The notes under the pieces are model-generated. The model made no database searches. It saw only the letters and a program-made list of their open reading frames with translations, and was not told the DNA's origin. The position numbers and the translations under genes were made by a program. DNA of 64,000 nucleotides, taken from Streptomyces sp. SAT1. GTDB lineage: Bacteria; Actinomycetota; Actinomycetes; Streptomycetales; Streptomycetaceae. The stretch is from positions 2,246,501-2,310,500 of the forward strand of contig NZ_CP015849.1 in assembly GCF_001654495.1 (NCBI RefSeq). The letters run 5' to 3'. This document shows positions 36,282 through 46,445 of the stretch, one piece after another. The first letter of the stretch is position 1; each line of letters begins with the position of its first letter.

Positions 36282-37418
36282 TCAGCGTCCGTTGAACGCG
36301 TCCTTCAGCCGCGAGAACAGGCCCTGCTGGCCGGGCTGGAACTGCCCCTGGGGCCGCTCCTCGCCGCGCAGCTCGGCCAGCTCCCGCAGCAGGCGCTCCT
36401 GCTCGGGGTCGAGCTTGGTCGGCGTCTGCACCTCGACGTGCACGATGAGGTCGCCCCGGCCGCCGCCGCGCAGATGCGTGACGCCCCGGTCGTGCAGCGG
36501 GATCGACTGCCCGGACTGGGTGCCCGGCCGGATGTCGACCTCCTCCAGGCCGTCCAGCGTCTCCAGCGGCACCTTGGTGCCCAGGGCCGCCGCCGTCATC
36601 GGCAGGGTGACCGTGCAGTGCAGGTCGTCGCCGCGCCGCTGGAAGGAGGAGTGCGGCAGCTCGTGGATCTCGACGTAGAGGTCGCCGGCGGGGCCGCCGC
36701 CGGGGCCGACCTCGCCCTCGCCCGCGAGCTGGATGCGGGTGCCGTTGTCCACGCCCGCCGGGATCTTCACCGTCAGGGTGCGGCGGGCGCGGATGCGGCC
36801 GTCGCCCGCGCACTCCGGGCACGGGGTGGGCACCACGGTGCCGAAACCCTGGCACTGCGGGCAGGGCCGCGAGGTCATGACCTGGCCCAGGAAGGACCGG
36901 GTGACCTGCGAGACCTCACCGCGGCCGCGGCACATGTCGCAGGTCTGGGCGGTGGTGCCCGGGGCCGCGCCCTCGCCGCTGCACGTGGTGCAGACGACGG
37001 CCGTGTCGACCTGGATGTCCTTCGTGGTGCCGAAGGCCGCCTCGTCGAGCTCGACCTCCAGCCGGATCATGGCGTCCTGGCCGCGGCGCGTGCGCGAGCG
37101 CGGTCCGCGCTGCGAGGCCGTGCCGAAGAACGCGTCCATGATGTCGGAGAAGTTGCCGAAGGAACCGGCGCCGAAGCCGCCCGCGCCGGCCCCGCCGGAC
37201 TGCGAGAGGGGGTCCCCGCCGAGGTCGTAGACCTGCTTCTTCTGCGGGTCCGACAGCACCTCGTAGGCGGCGTTGATCTCCTTGAACCGCTCCTGGGTCT
37301 TCGGATCGGGGTTGACGTCCGGGTGCAGCTCGCGCGCGAGCCGCCGGAACGCCTTCTTGATCTCATCCTGCGACGCGTCGCGGCGCACGCCGAGAACGGC
37401 GTAGTAGTCCGTGGCCAC
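36282..37418 (-). CDS. dnaJ: Chaperone protein DnaJ (DnaJ2)
   Basis: The 378-residue protein has a J domain with HPD (LHPDVNPDP), a Gly/Phe region, four CxxCxGxG zinc repeats (CTTCSGEG, CDMCRGRG, CPQCQGFG, CPECAGDG) and a C-terminal substrate domain. It stimulates DnaK ATPase. GTG at 37418 touches the hrcA stop codon, so hrcA and dnaJ are one CIRCE-controlled operon. Confidence 0.95.
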   Translation of the reverse strand: MATDYYAVLGVRRDASQDEIKKAFRRLARELHPDVNPDPKTQERFKEINAAYEVLSDPQKKQVYDLGGDPLSQSGGAGAGGFGAGSFGNFSDIMDAFFGTASQRGPRSRTRRGQDAMIRLEVELDEAAFGTTKDIQVDTAVVCTTCSGEGAAPGTTAQTCDMCRGRGEVSQVTRSFLGQVMTSRPCPQCQGFGTVVPTPCPECAGDGRIRARRTLTVKIPAGVDNGTRIQLAGEGEVGPGGGPAGDLYVEIHELPHSSFQRRGDDLHCTVTLPMTAAALGTKVPLETLDGLEEVDIRPGTQSGQSIPLHDRGVTHLRGGGRGDLIVHVEVQTPTKLDPEQERLLRELAELRGEERPQGQFQPGQQGLFSRLKDAFNGR

Positions 37419-38435
37419 TTACGACTCCGCCAGGATCTGTCCGACGTACCGTGCCACTGCGCGTACCGCTCCCATCGTTCCCGGGTAGTCCATGCGGGTC
37501 GGTCCGACCACGCCGAGCTTGGCCACTGCCTCGCCGCCCGAACCGTAGCCGACCGACACGATGGACGTGGAGTTGAGTCCTTCGTGGGCGTTCTCGTGAC
37601 CGATGCGCACGGTCATGCCCTGGTCCTGTGTCTCACCGAGCAGCTTCAGCAGGACGACCTGCTCCTCCAGCGCCTCCAGCACAGGCCGGATGGTGAGGGG
37701 GAAGTCGTGTCCGAAGCGGGTGAGGTTGGCGGTGCCGCCGATCATCAGCCGCTCCTCGTTCTCCTCGACGAGGGTCTCCAGGAGGGTGGACAGCACGGTG
37801 GCGACCGTGCCCCGGTCCTCCAGGTCGAACCCGTCGGGGAGGTCCTCGACCAGCTGCGGCACGTCCGCGAAGCGGCGGCCCGCGACCCGGCTGTTCAGCC
37901 GCGCCCGCAGGTCCGCGAGGGACGTCTCGCCGAAGGGCGCCGGGCAGTCGATCATCCGCTGCTCGACCCGGCCGGTGTCCGTGATCAGCACGAGCATCAC
38001 GCGCGCGGGTGCGAGCGCGAGCAGTTCCACGTGCCGCACGGTCGAACGGGTCAGCGACGGGTACTGCACCACGGCGACCTGCCGGGTCAGCTGCGCCAGC
38101 AGCCGCACCGTGCGGGCCACCACGTCGTCGAGGTCGACGGCGCCGTCGAGGAAGTTCTGGATGGCGCGCCGCTCGGGCGCGGTCATCGGCTTGACCCCGG
38201 CCAGCTTGTCGACGAAGAGGCGGTACCCCTTGTCGGTGGGGATCCGGCCCGCGCTGGTGTGCGGCTGGGCGATGAAGCCCTCGTCCTCCAGGGCCGCCAT
38301 GTCGTTGCGGACCGTGGCCGGTGAGACGCCGAGGTTGTGCCGCTCGGTGAGGGCCTTGGAGCCCACCGGCTCCTCGGTGCCGACGTAGTCCTGGACGATG
38401 GCGCGCAGCACCTGAAGCCGTCGCTCGCTGAGCAT
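37419..38435 (-). CDS. hrcA: Heat-inducible transcription repressor HrcA
   Basis: The 338-residue repressor has an N-terminal winged helix ([18 protein letters not shown] ... [14 protein letters not shown]) and the conserved C-terminal segment [24 protein letters not shown]. It binds CIRCE and needs GroEL for folding. ATG at 38435 follows GGAGGTG. A CIRCE element is just upstream, so the hrcA-dnaJ operon is autoregulated. Confidence 0.96.
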   Translation of the reverse strand: MLSERRLQVLRAIVQDYVGTEEPVGSKALTERHNLGVSPATVRNDMAALEDEGFIAQPHTSAGRIPTDKGYRLFVDKLAGVKPMTAPERRAIQNFLDGAVDLDDVVARTVRLLAQLTRQVAVVQYPSLTRSTVRHVELLALAPARVMLVLITDTGRVEQRMIDCPAPFGETSLADLRARLNSRVAGRRFADVPQLVEDLPDGFDLEDRGTVATVLSTLLETLVEENEERLMIGGTANLTRFGHDFPLTIRPVLEALEEQVVLLKLLGETQDQGMTVRIGHENAHEGLNSTSIVSVGYGSGGEAVAKLGVVGPTRMDYPGTMGAVRAVARYVGQILAES

Positions 38436-38470
38436 CGCGCACACCTCCAGAGTCGTCCCTCGGCTTCCGC

Positions 38471-38497
38471 CTGGCACTCGGCGCATTCGAGTGCCAG
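38471..38497 (-). promoter_or_regulatory. CIRCE operator of hrcA-dnaJ
   Basis: CTGGCACTC, nine bases, then GAGTGCCAG: a perfect 9-bp inverted repeat with the CIRCE 9-bp spacer and core GCACTC/GAGTGC. It is 36 bp before the hrcA ATG. A TACACT -10 box (38516-38511) lies just upstream. Confidence 0.93.
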
Positions 38498-38572
38498 CAT
38501 TCCCCGGCCCAGTGTACGGCCGTGGGGTACGCCGGGGGCAAGACTGGTCCAGGTGACCGGTCCGGGGAAGGC

Positions 38573-38578
38573 TAGCGT
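38573..38578 (+). promoter_or_regulatory. -10 element of leaderless MBL-fold gene
   Basis: TAGCGT ends 6 nt before the ATG at 38585. A GGAAGG is present, but about 14 nt away and too far for a ribosome site. Confidence 0.45.
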
Positions 38579-38584
38579 TCCGGT

Positions 38585-39322
38585 ATGACCGTGACTTGGG
38601 AAGAGCTCGGGTGGGAGCGGCTGGCGGACGGCGTGGGGCGGGTGCGGCTCCCGGGGTGGGACTGCACGGTCGGGCTGGTCGCCGGAGCCGGGGCGGCGCT
38701 AATGGTGGACGCGGGCTCCTCCCTCGCCGAGGGCGCGCGGCTGCGTGCGCGGGCGCGCGAGCTGACCGGCGGCGATGTGACACATCTCGCGCTGACGCAC
38801 CCCCACTTCGACCATGTGCTCGGGGCGGCGGCGTTCGACGGCGCCGAGATCCTCGCCGCCGAGGGGGCGCGCACGGTGCTCGGCGACGCGCGCGGGCGCG
38901 CGGAGCTGCGCGAGGACGCGGTGCGCCAGGGGCTCGACGCGGCGGCGGCCGAGGAGGCCGTTTCGGCCCTCCCGGCCCCCGGCCGCGAGGTCCGCGGGCG
39001 GCTGGCCCTGCCGCTGGGCGGCGGCCGGGAGGCGGTACTGGCAGAGCTGGGCGCCGCGCACAGCACGCACGACCTGGCGGTGCTGGTGCCGGTGCCGGGC
39101 GGACGGCCGGTGGTCTTCTGCGGCGACCTGGTCGAGGAGTCCGGCGAGCCGCAGGCGGGCCCGGACGCGGCGCCGTCCCGGTGGCCCGCCGCGCTGGACC
39201 GGCTCCTCGCGCTGGGCGGCGAGGACGCGCGCTACGTCCCCGGGCACGGCGCGGTGGTCGACGCCGCCTTCGTCCGGGCGCAGCGGGACGCGCTGGCCGC
39301 CCGCTTCGGCGTGTCGCGCTGA
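38585..39322 (+). CDS. MBL-fold metallo-hydrolase
   Basis: The 245-residue protein has [10 protein letters not shown] (HxHxDH zinc site), AHSTHD, FCGDL and PGHG, the full set of metallo-beta-lactamase fold ligands. No substrate is implied by context. The next gene, DUF3097, follows 32 bp later with its own promoter. Confidence 0.88.
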   Translation: MTVTWEELGWERLADGVGRVRLPGWDCTVGLVAGAGAALMVDAGSSLAEGARLRARARELTGGDVTHLALTHPHFDHVLGAAAFDGAEILAAEGARTVLGDARGRAELREDAVRQGLDAAAAEEAVSALPAPGREVRGRLALPLGGGREAVLAELGAAHSTHDLAVLVPVPGGRPVVFCGDLVEESGEPQAGPDAAPSRWPAALDRLLALGGEDARYVPGHGAVVDAAFVRAQRDALAARFGVSR

Positions 39323-39347
39323 CCGCGGCCCCGGATCTCCCTATCGT
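39319..39347 (+). promoter_or_regulatory. Promoter of the DUF3097 gene, leaderless
   Basis: CTGACC (39319-39324) and TATCGT (39342-39347) are 17 bp apart. The ATG follows 7 nt after the -10, inside the 32-bp gap to the MBL gene. Confidence 0.6.
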
Positions 39348-39354
39348 CACTCGA

Positions 39355-40158
39355 ATGCGCCAGTACTCCGCCGACCTCACCCCGCCCTGGAAGAAGCCGC
39401 GGGCCGTGCCCGAGGTGGCGGCCGAGCCGGGGCTCGTGGTGGAGGAGCCGGCGACCGGATTCTGCGGGGCGGTGATCCGCTGCGAGGCGGGCACGGTGAC
39501 CCTGGAGGACCGCTTCGGCAAGCACCGCGTCTTCCCGCTCCAGCGCCGGGGCTTCCTGCTGGAGGGCCGCCCGGTGACGCTGGTGCGGCCCGCCTCTGGT
39601 CCGGTACGTCCCACCCGTACCGCCTCCGGTTCGGTCGCCGTCCCCGGCGCACGCGCGCGCGTGGCCCGCGCCGGGCGCATCTACGTGGAGGGGCGGCACG
39701 ACGCCGAGCTGGTCGAGAAGGTGTGGGGCGACGACCTGCGCATCGAGGGCGTCGTCGTGGAGTACCTGGAGGGCGTGGACGACCTGCCCGCCATCGTCGA
39801 GGAGTTCGCGCCCGGCCCGGACGCCCGCCTCGGCGTCCTCGTCGACCATCTCGTCCCGGGCAGCAAGGAGTGGCGGATCGCCGAGGCGGTCACCAGTGAG
39901 CACGCGCTCGTCGTCGGGCATCCGTACATCGACGTCTGGGAGGCCGTGAAGCCGTCCTCGCTGGGCATCGAGGCGTGGCCCCGGATCCCGCGCGGCCAGG
40001 ACTGGAAGACCGGGGTCTGCCGCGCCCTGGGCTGGCCGGACCACACGGGCGCGGCCTGGCAGCGGATCCTCGGGAGGGTGCGGTCGTACAGGGATCTGGA
40101 GCCGGAGCTGCTGGGGCGGGTCGAGCAACTGATCGATTTCGTGACGGAGCCGGCGTAG
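39355..40158 (+). CDS. DUF3097 family protein
   Basis: The 267-residue protein begins [16 protein letters not shown] and contains [21 protein letters not shown] and [18 protein letters not shown], typical of the actinobacterial DUF3097 family. The [14 protein letters not shown] segment looks like a TOPRIM-type acidic motif (E, then D), which is my reading only. The function is unknown. It is convergent with hemW, 24 bp away. Confidence 0.85.
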   Translation: MRQYSADLTPPWKKPRAVPEVAAEPGLVVEEPATGFCGAVIRCEAGTVTLEDRFGKHRVFPLQRRGFLLEGRPVTLVRPASGPVRPTRTASGSVAVPGARARVARAGRIYVEGRHDAELVEKVWGDDLRIEGVVVEYLEGVDDLPAIVEEFAPGPDARLGVLVDHLVPGSKEWRIAEAVTSEHALVVGHPYIDVWEAVKPSSLGIEAWPRIPRGQDWKTGVCRALGWPDHTGAAWQRILGRVRSYRDLEPELLGRVEQLIDFVTEPA

Positions 40159-40182
40159 AGCCGCCTGGCCGGCCCGGGTCGC

Positions 40183-41415
40183 TCAGTCGACCAGGTCCCG
40201 CACCACCGCGTCCGCCAGCAGCCGGCCGCGCAGGGTGAGCGCCGCGTGCCCGGCGTCGTACGGCTCCCGCTGGAGCAGGCCGTCCGACAGCGCCCGGCGG
40301 GAGGCCGCGAGGCCCGCCTCGCGCAGCAGGTCCAGCGGTACGCCCTCGCGCAGCCGCAGCTCCAGCAGGATCCGCTCCACCCGGCGGTCCTCCTCGGTGA
40401 GAAGTTCGCGCCCGGCGCCCGGGGAGCGCCCCTGGGCGAGGGCCGCCGCGTACGCGCCGGGGTGCTTGACGTTCCACCAGCGCACGCCGCCCACATGGCT
40501 GTGCGCGCCGGGGCCCGCGCCCCACCAGTCCGCGCCGCGCCAGTACAGCTCGTTGTGCAGGCAGCGGGCGGCCCGCGAGGTCGCCCAGTTGGACACCTCG
40601 TACCACTCGAAGCCCGCGGCGGACAGCGTCTCCTCGGCGATCAGATAACGGTCGGCGTGCACGTCGTCGTCGGTCATGGGGACCTCGCCGCGCCGGATCC
40701 GGCGGGCCAGCCGGGTGCCCTCCTCGACGATGAGCGCGTAGGCGGAGACATGGTCGGGGCCCGCGCCGAGGGCCGCGTCCAGGGAGGCGCGCCAGTCGTC
40801 GTCGGACTCGCCGGGCGTGCCGTAGATCAGGTCGAGGTTGACATGCTCGAAACCGGCGGCGCGGGCCTCGGCGACACACGCCTCGGGGCGGCCGGGGGTG
40901 TGGGTGCGGTCGAGGATCTTCAGCACATGCTGCCGGGCGCTCTGCATGCCGAAGGAGATCCGGTTGAAGCCGCCCTCCCGCAGGGCCGCCAGATACGCCG
41001 GGTCGACCGACTCGGGGTTGGCCTCCGTGGTGATCTCCGCGTCGGGCGCGAGACCGAACTCGTCCCGGATCGCGGCCAGCATCCGGACCAGGTCACCGGC
41101 GGCGAGCAGGGTGGGCGTACCGCCGCCGACGAAGACCGTGCGGACCGGGCGCGGGTCGTCGCCGAGGACCTTGCGGGCGAGCCGGACCTCGTCGACGAGG
41201 GTCTCGGCGTAGTTGTCACGGGAGGCGAGGACACCGCCGGTGCCGCGCAGCTCGGTGGCGGTGTAGGTGTTGAAGTCGCAGTAGCCGCAGCGGGTGGCGC
41301 AGTACGGGACGTGCAGATAGAACCCGAGCGGCCGGCCTGCGGCGCCGGTGAGCGCGGAGACGGGCAGCGCGCCGTCGGCGGGGACGGGCTCGCCGTCGGG
41401 GAGTGCGGAAGGCAT
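40183..41415 (-). CDS. hemW: Radical SAM heme chaperone HemW (HemN-like)
   Basis: The 410-residue radical SAM protein has the cluster motif CATRCGYC (Cys39, Cys43, Cys46), VFVGGGTPT and the heme-binding HNELYW motif that separates HemW from the oxidase HemN. It probably inserts heme into target proteins. ATG at 41415 lies 7 nt after GACAAT; a start nine bases upstream is possible. It is near dnaJ/hrcA, a frequent bacterial linkage. Confidence 0.92.
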   Translation of the reverse strand: MPSALPDGEPVPADGALPVSALTGAAGRPLGFYLHVPYCATRCGYCDFNTYTATELRGTGGVLASRDNYAETLVDEVRLARKVLGDDPRPVRTVFVGGGTPTLLAAGDLVRMLAAIRDEFGLAPDAEITTEANPESVDPAYLAALREGGFNRISFGMQSARQHVLKILDRTHTPGRPEACVAEARAAGFEHVNLDLIYGTPGESDDDWRASLDAALGAGPDHVSAYALIVEEGTRLARRIRRGEVPMTDDDVHADRYLIAEETLSAAGFEWYEVSNWATSRAARCLHNELYWRGADWWGAGPGAHSHVGGVRWWNVKHPGAYAAALAQGRSPGAGRELLTEEDRRVERILLELRLREGVPLDLLREAGLAASRRALSDGLLQREPYDAGHAALTLRGRLLADAVVRDLVD

Positions 41416-41422
41416 GCCTTCC

Positions 41423-41428
41423 ATTGTC
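41423..41428 (-). promoter_or_regulatory. -10 element of leaderless hemW
   Basis: GACAAT on the minus strand ends 7 nt before the ATG, the same layout as era and the 81-residue gene at 51.3 kb. Confidence 0.4.
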
Positions 41429-41459
41429 CGGCATCGGACCGGTGGACCGGACGCGACGG

Positions 41460-42300
41460 GAGTCGGCCGGGAGGCCTGGAGCGGCGGTCGGCCGGGAGGC
41501 CGGGAAGCCGGGAGCGGCGGTCGGCCGGGGAACGGCGGTCGGCCGGGGAGCCTGGGCAGGAACGGGGTTCCGTCGGCCGCCCGCGAGCGTGAGCGGCGGT
41601 CGGCCGGTGGGCCGGGCAGGAACGGCGACGCGTCGGAGGCCGGGGGTGTGTCCGGCTCGCGACCGGCGGGCCGGGGCATCGCTGGTGACGGCCTGCCGCC
41701 CGGAGCATGAGCGGTGTCCGCCTGCCGCCCGGAGCGTGATCGATGTCCCGCCTGCCGCCGGGGGCACGACCGGCGTCGGCTCGGGGTGGCGGGCCGATGC
41801 CGGCCATGCTCCGGGCGGTGGGCGGGCGCGGGCGAGGGGGCCCGGTCCACTGGTCGAACGCCGGCCGTGCTCCGGTCGGCAGGCCGGACGCCGGGTGCTT
41901 CCGGACGGAAGGCTCTGCGCTCGTCACGCTCCTGTCGTCGGGCGGGGCACCGGCCGCGCCCCGGGCGGCGACCGTACGCCGGTCACGGGCACGGCCCGGC
42001 CGTGCGTGGGCCGTCCGCTCTCCGGGCAGCGGGGCACGCACGGCGCTCACACGGCCGGACCGACACCGACAACCGGTGTCCCGTCCTGCCATCTGCCTCC
42101 CACCGCCCGGAGTACGCCCGGCAGCATCGTCGGCCGCCCGCCCCGAGCACGCACGGCGCTCGCACGGCCGGACCGAGGCACCACCGGCACCCGGCGTCCC
42201 GCTCGCCGCCCGCGGCGCCGTCGGAGTCCTGCCCGCCCACCTGAGCACGGTCGGCGCCGGGCCGACAGGCGCGGGGTGTGACCGGTGTTCCTCCGACCGC
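41460..42300. repeat. Repeat-rich non-coding stretch between hemW and the phosphatase gene
   Basis: This 840-bp stretch has long open frames in several phases but none with family-like sequence or a ribosome site. It holds four copies of GAGCGGCGGTCGGCCGG-like DNA (41478-41620). Scattered inverted copies of a CTCCGGGCGGCAGG box recur too, for example near 41696, 41728, 41808 and 42100. It looks like decayed or expanding repeat DNA rather than a gene. Confidence 0.55.
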
Positions 42301-42311
42301 CTCGGACCCCG

Positions 42312-44204
42312 TCACTGGGCCTGGAGCACCAGCAGGGCCAGGTCGTCCTCGGGAGGGGACTCGCCGAAGCCGTGCACGAGGTCTCGGATGCGGTCGGCGA
42401 TCAGGTCGGCGTCCAGGCCCGCGCAGTCGGCGAGGGCGGCGGCGAGGCCGTCGCCGTCGTCGAGCTGGCGGGAGCCGGAGCGGCGCTCGGTCACCCCGTC
42501 GGTGACGCAGAGGAGGGAGTCGCCCGGGGCCAGCTCGAAGCTGTCGCACAGGTACGTCTCGTCCTCGATGACGCCGAGCAGGGTCTGCGGGTGCGCGACC
42601 GTGCGGACGTCGCCGCCCCGGGTGAGCAGCAGCGGCAGCGGGTGCCCGGCGCAGGCGAGGGTGCAGCGGACACCGCCCTCGAAGGGGGCCAGCTCGCCGT
42701 AGAGGAGGGACAGGAAGCGGGTCTGCGGCGCGTCGCCGGGGGCGACGGGGCCGGCCAGGGCGCGGGCGGCGGCGTCGGCGGCCTCGGTGGCGTCGTCCAG
42801 GAGGAGCTGGTTGAGACGGTCCAGGACGTCGGGGACGCCGTAGCCCTCGCGGGCCAGCAGCCGCAGCCAGGGCCGGGCGAGCCCGATGACCACGGCGGCC
42901 TCCGGGCCCTTGCCCTGGACGTCGCCGACGGCGAAGCACCAGCGGCCGTCGCCCGCCGGGAAGAGGTCGTAGAAGTCGCCGCTCGGGCCGCCCTGGTCGC
43001 ACGGCTCGTAGACGAGGGCACTGCGCAGCCCGGGGATCTCGGCGACCGCGCCGGGCAGCAGTCCGCGCTGGAGGACGGCGCTGATGGTGGCCTGCCGGGC
43101 GTACTGGCGGGCCGCGCCGATGCCGAGCGCGACCCGGCGGCTGAGGTCCTCCACCAGGCCGGTGATCTCGTCGGGGAAGCGGGGCAGTCCGGCCCGGCCG
43201 ATGACGAGGGTGCCCAGCGGGCGGCCCCCGGCGACCAGCCGGTAGGCGAGCGCGGCGCCGTCCGCCTCGCGCGGGCCCAGGGCCGCCCCGGGCCACGGGT
43301 AGGGCGCGGGACCGGAGCCCGGCGCGTCGTCCGCGGGCCGGGGCGGGTCCTTCTCCAGGGCCAGGCGCAGTTGCTCCAGGTGGTTCTCGCTGCCGTGCCA
43401 GACGCGGGCGAGGCGTCCGGCGGGCGCGCCGGTGCCGTCGCCCCACAGACCGCCGCGCGCCGTGGACTCGTCCTCCAGCCACACCGCGCACCAGTCGGCC
43501 AGGCGCGGCACGACGAGCTGGCCGGTGAGCGAGGCGACGAGGTCCTCGTCGAGCTGCCCGGCGAGCAGGTCGGACGCCTCGGCGAGGAAGGACAGGGCGC
43601 CGCGGCCCAGCCACTCGCGGTCGCGTTCGGCGCGCTGCGGTTCGGGCGCGAGGATCTCGGCGACGCCGAGGCAGGGTTCGGTGCCCGGCCCGGCGGCGGC
43701 GCCCTCCTCGTCCGGCTGCCGCTCGTCGGCGGAGAGCCGCGCCCACACCGTCTTGGCGCCGGTCCGGTAGGTGATGCCCCACTCCTGCGCGAGCGCGGCG
43801 ACCAGCCGCAGGCCGCGACCGTACTCCGGGGGCTCGTACGCCGTCTCCTGGCCGTGGCCGCGGGGGGCGCGCGAGGGGTGCCGGTCGGTGACCTCCACCA
43901 CGCACGCGCCGGTGTCGGGCTCCCGGCGGCAGCTCAGCTCGGCCTGGGTGCCCGCGTGCACGACGGCGTTGGTGACCAGTTCGCTGACGACGACCAGGAT
44001 CTCGTCGGCCAGCCGCTCCGGGACGGCGAGGCCGAGATCGCGCCATTTCGTGAACGCGGTGCGCACCAGCGCGCGGGCGGAGCCGGGTGCCACCGGGCTG
44101 CCGGGCAGGGTCGCGCACACCTCCCCGGCTGCCTCCGCGCACCGGCGTGCGCCCGGCTCACCGGCGCGGAACCCCGTCTCCCGCTGCGTCGGAATGGCCC
44201 CCAT
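42312..44204 (-). CDS. SpoIIE/PP2C serine phosphatase with RsbW-like ATPase and GAF domains
   Basis: The 630-residue protein has an N-terminal HATPase domain like anti-sigma kinases (ELVTNAVVHA N-box near residue 75, YGRGLRLVAAL), a GAF domain (about 200-370) and a C-terminal SpoIIE/PP2C domain (GGPSGDFYDLF, FAVGDVQGKGPEAA, VTDGVTERR). Such proteins control anti-anti-sigma factors in partner-switching, and Streptomyces carries dozens. ATG at 44204 follows GGGGAGC. No sigma factor gene is adjacent. Confidence 0.92.
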   Translation of the reverse strand: MGAIPTQRETGFRAGEPGARRCAEAAGEVCATLPGSPVAPGSARALVRTAFTKWRDLGLAVPERLADEILVVVSELVTNAVVHAGTQAELSCRREPDTGACVVEVTDRHPSRAPRGHGQETAYEPPEYGRGLRLVAALAQEWGITYRTGAKTVWARLSADERQPDEEGAAAGPGTEPCLGVAEILAPEPQRAERDREWLGRGALSFLAEASDLLAGQLDEDLVASLTGQLVVPRLADWCAVWLEDESTARGGLWGDGTGAPAGRLARVWHGSENHLEQLRLALEKDPPRPADDAPGSGPAPYPWPGAALGPREADGAALAYRLVAGGRPLGTLVIGRAGLPRFPDEITGLVEDLSRRVALGIGAARQYARQATISAVLQRGLLPGAVAEIPGLRSALVYEPCDQGGPSGDFYDLFPAGDGRWCFAVGDVQGKGPEAAVVIGLARPWLRLLAREGYGVPDVLDRLNQLLLDDATEAADAAARALAGPVAPGDAPQTRFLSLLYGELAPFEGGVRCTLACAGHPLPLLLTRGGDVRTVAHPQTLLGVIEDETYLCDSFELAPGDSLLCVTDGVTERRSGSRQLDDGDGLAAALADCAGLDADLIADRIRDLVHGFGESPPEDDLALLVLQAQ

Positions 44205-44465
44205 CTACAGCTCCCCGAGCAATCGGACGAAAGGTCGGTCATCGCCGCCAGGGTGACAGACCGACCACGCTCCGAAGCACCGGGTTACCGAACTGGACCG
44301 CCCCACGCGAGAACTCCGCCGGGGAGCGCACGGACCCGAACGTTTCCGGCCACTTCGGGACCGTTCCGAGGGGGCGTAGGCGATCCGGGGCGTTCGGCTG
44401 CGACCTGGGGCGGCCGACTGCGACCGGGCGTCCGGCGGAGCCGCGCGGGTGGGGCGGCGGGGCGG

Positions 44466-46340
44466 TCAGGCCTCCCGGGTCCCCGCGTACATGTCGTCGA
44501 TCAGATGCTTGTACGCCCGCTCCACCACCGGCCGCTTGAGCTTGAGGGACGGGGTGATCTCGCCGTGCTCGACGTCGAGGTCGCGCGGGAGGAGGCGGAA
44601 CTTCTTGATGGTCTGCCAGCGCTGGAGACCTTCGTTGAGCTGGCGGACGTAGCCGTCGATCAGCTCCACGGTCTGCGGGGCGGCGACGACCTCGGCGTAG
44701 GAGCGGCCGCGCAGGCCGTTCTCCGCGGCCCATTCGAGGATGGCGGGCTCGTCCAGCGAGATGAGGGCGGTGCAGAAGTTCCGGTCGGCGCCGTGGACGA
44801 GGATGTTCGAGACGTACGGGCAGACCGCCTTGAACTGGCCCTCGACCTCGGCGGGCGCGATGTACTTGCCGCCGGAGGTCTTGATGAGGTCCTTCTTGCG
44901 GTCGGTGATGCGCAGATAGCCGTCCGGGGACAGCTCGCCGATGTCTCCGGTGTGGAACCAGCCGTCGGACTCCAGCACCTCTTCGGTCTTCTCGGGCAGC
45001 TTGTGGTAGCCCTGCATGATGCCGGGGCCGCGCAGCAGGATCTCGCCGTCCCCGGCGATCCGTACCTCCGTGCCGGGCAGCGGCTTGCCGACGGTGCCGG
45101 TGCGGTAGGCCTCGCCCGGGTTGACGAAGGAGGCGGCGGAGGACTCGGTGAGGCCGTAGCCCTCCAGGATGTGGATGCCCGCGCCGGAGAAGAAGTAGCC
45201 GATCTCCGGGGCGAGGGCGGCGCTGCCGGAGATGCAGGCGCGCAGCCGCCCGCCGAACGCGTCGCGGATCTTGGCGTAGACGAGCGCGTCGGCGACCTTG
45301 TGCCGGGCGGCCAGCGCGAACGGCGCCGTGTGCACACCGGTGCGCCTGAAGTTGTCCTGGGTGACCTTGCCGTACTCGCGCGCGACCTCGGCGGCCCACT
45401 GGAAGATCTTGTACTTGGCGTTGCCGCCGGCGCGTGCCTTGGCGGCGACGCCGTTGTAGACCTTCTCGAAGATGCGCGGCACGGCGGCCATGTAGGTCGG
45501 CCGGACCACCGGGAGGTTCTCGATGATCTTGTCGACACGGCCGTCGACGGCGGTGACGTGCCCCAGCTCGATCTGTCCGGAGGTGAGGACCTTGCCGAAG
45601 ACATGGGCGAGCGGCAGCCACAGGTACTGCACGTCGTCGGGGCCGAGCAGACCGGTCGAGGCGATGGCCTTGGCCATGTACGACCAGTTGTCGTGCGGCA
45701 GGCGGACGCCCTTGGGGCGGCCGGTGGTGCCGGAGGTGTAGATGAGGGTGGCGAGCTGGTCCTTGGTGATCGCGCCGACCCGCTCCTTGATCAGCTCCGG
45801 GTGCTTCTCCAGGTAGGCGGCGCCGCGCTCCTCCAGCTCGGCGAGGGTCAGCACCCACTCGCCGCTCTCCACGCCCGCCGGGTCGATCACGACGACGTGG
45901 TGCAGGTCGGGCAGCTCGGCGCGCCGGTCCGCCGCCTTGGCCAGCTGCTCGGCGTTCTCCGCGATCAGCACCCGGCTCTCGGAGTCGGCGAGGATGAAGG
46001 CGGACTCGTCGGCGTTGGTCTGCGGGTAGACCGTGGTGGTGGCCGCGCCCGCGCACATGATGCCGAGGTCGGCGAGCAGCCACTCCACGCGCGTGGACGA
46101 GGCGAGCGCGACGCGCTCCTCGGGCCGTACGCCCAGTTCGATGAGGCCGGCGGCGATGGCGTGCACCCGCTCGGCGGCCTGCGCCCAGCTCAGCGAGCGC
46201 CATTCGTCGGGGCCCTCGCCCGAGGAGGGCGGCACGGGGTAGCGGTAGGCCTCGGCGTCCGGTGTGGCCGCCACGCGCTCCAGGAAGAGGGCCGCCACGG
46301 ACGGCGGACGGTTCTCGATCAGGGTCTGTGCGTCGCTCAC
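44466..46340 (-). CDS. Long-chain fatty acid-CoA ligase (AMP-binding)
   Basis: The 624-residue adenylate-forming enzyme has the AMP-binding loop YTSGTTGRPKGV, the GYGLTESSA motif and the C-terminal hinge DRKKDLIKTSGGKYIAP. It is of the FadD15-like type that activates fatty acids for beta-oxidation or lipid synthesis. GTG at 46340 follows GGAGGA. An ACTC-AC-GAGT inverted repeat upstream may bind a TetR-type lipid regulator. Confidence 0.93.
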   Translation of the reverse strand: MSDAQTLIENRPPSVAALFLERVAATPDAEAYRYPVPPSSGEGPDEWRSLSWAQAAERVHAIAAGLIELGVRPEERVALASSTRVEWLLADLGIMCAGAATTTVYPQTNADESAFILADSESRVLIAENAEQLAKAADRRAELPDLHHVVVIDPAGVESGEWVLTLAELEERGAAYLEKHPELIKERVGAITKDQLATLIYTSGTTGRPKGVRLPHDNWSYMAKAIASTGLLGPDDVQYLWLPLAHVFGKVLTSGQIELGHVTAVDGRVDKIIENLPVVRPTYMAAVPRIFEKVYNGVAAKARAGGNAKYKIFQWAAEVAREYGKVTQDNFRRTGVHTAPFALAARHKVADALVYAKIRDAFGGRLRACISGSAALAPEIGYFFSGAGIHILEGYGLTESSAASFVNPGEAYRTGTVGKPLPGTEVRIAGDGEILLRGPGIMQGYHKLPEKTEEVLESDGWFHTGDIGELSPDGYLRITDRKKDLIKTSGGKYIAPAEVEGQFKAVCPYVSNILVHGADRNFCTALISLDEPAILEWAAENGLRGRSYAEVVAAPQTVELIDGYVRQLNEGLQRWQTIKKFRLLPRDLDVEHGEITPSLKLKRPVVERAYKHLIDDMYAGTREA

Positions 46341-46445
46341 GACATCCTCCGGGGCCCGCGGCAGTGCGGCGGCTGGCTCAGGTGCGGCTGGGTTGACTCA
46401 CGGGTGGTGGCTGGGCTGGTGGTCCGGCCGGCGGAGCCGGCTTGT

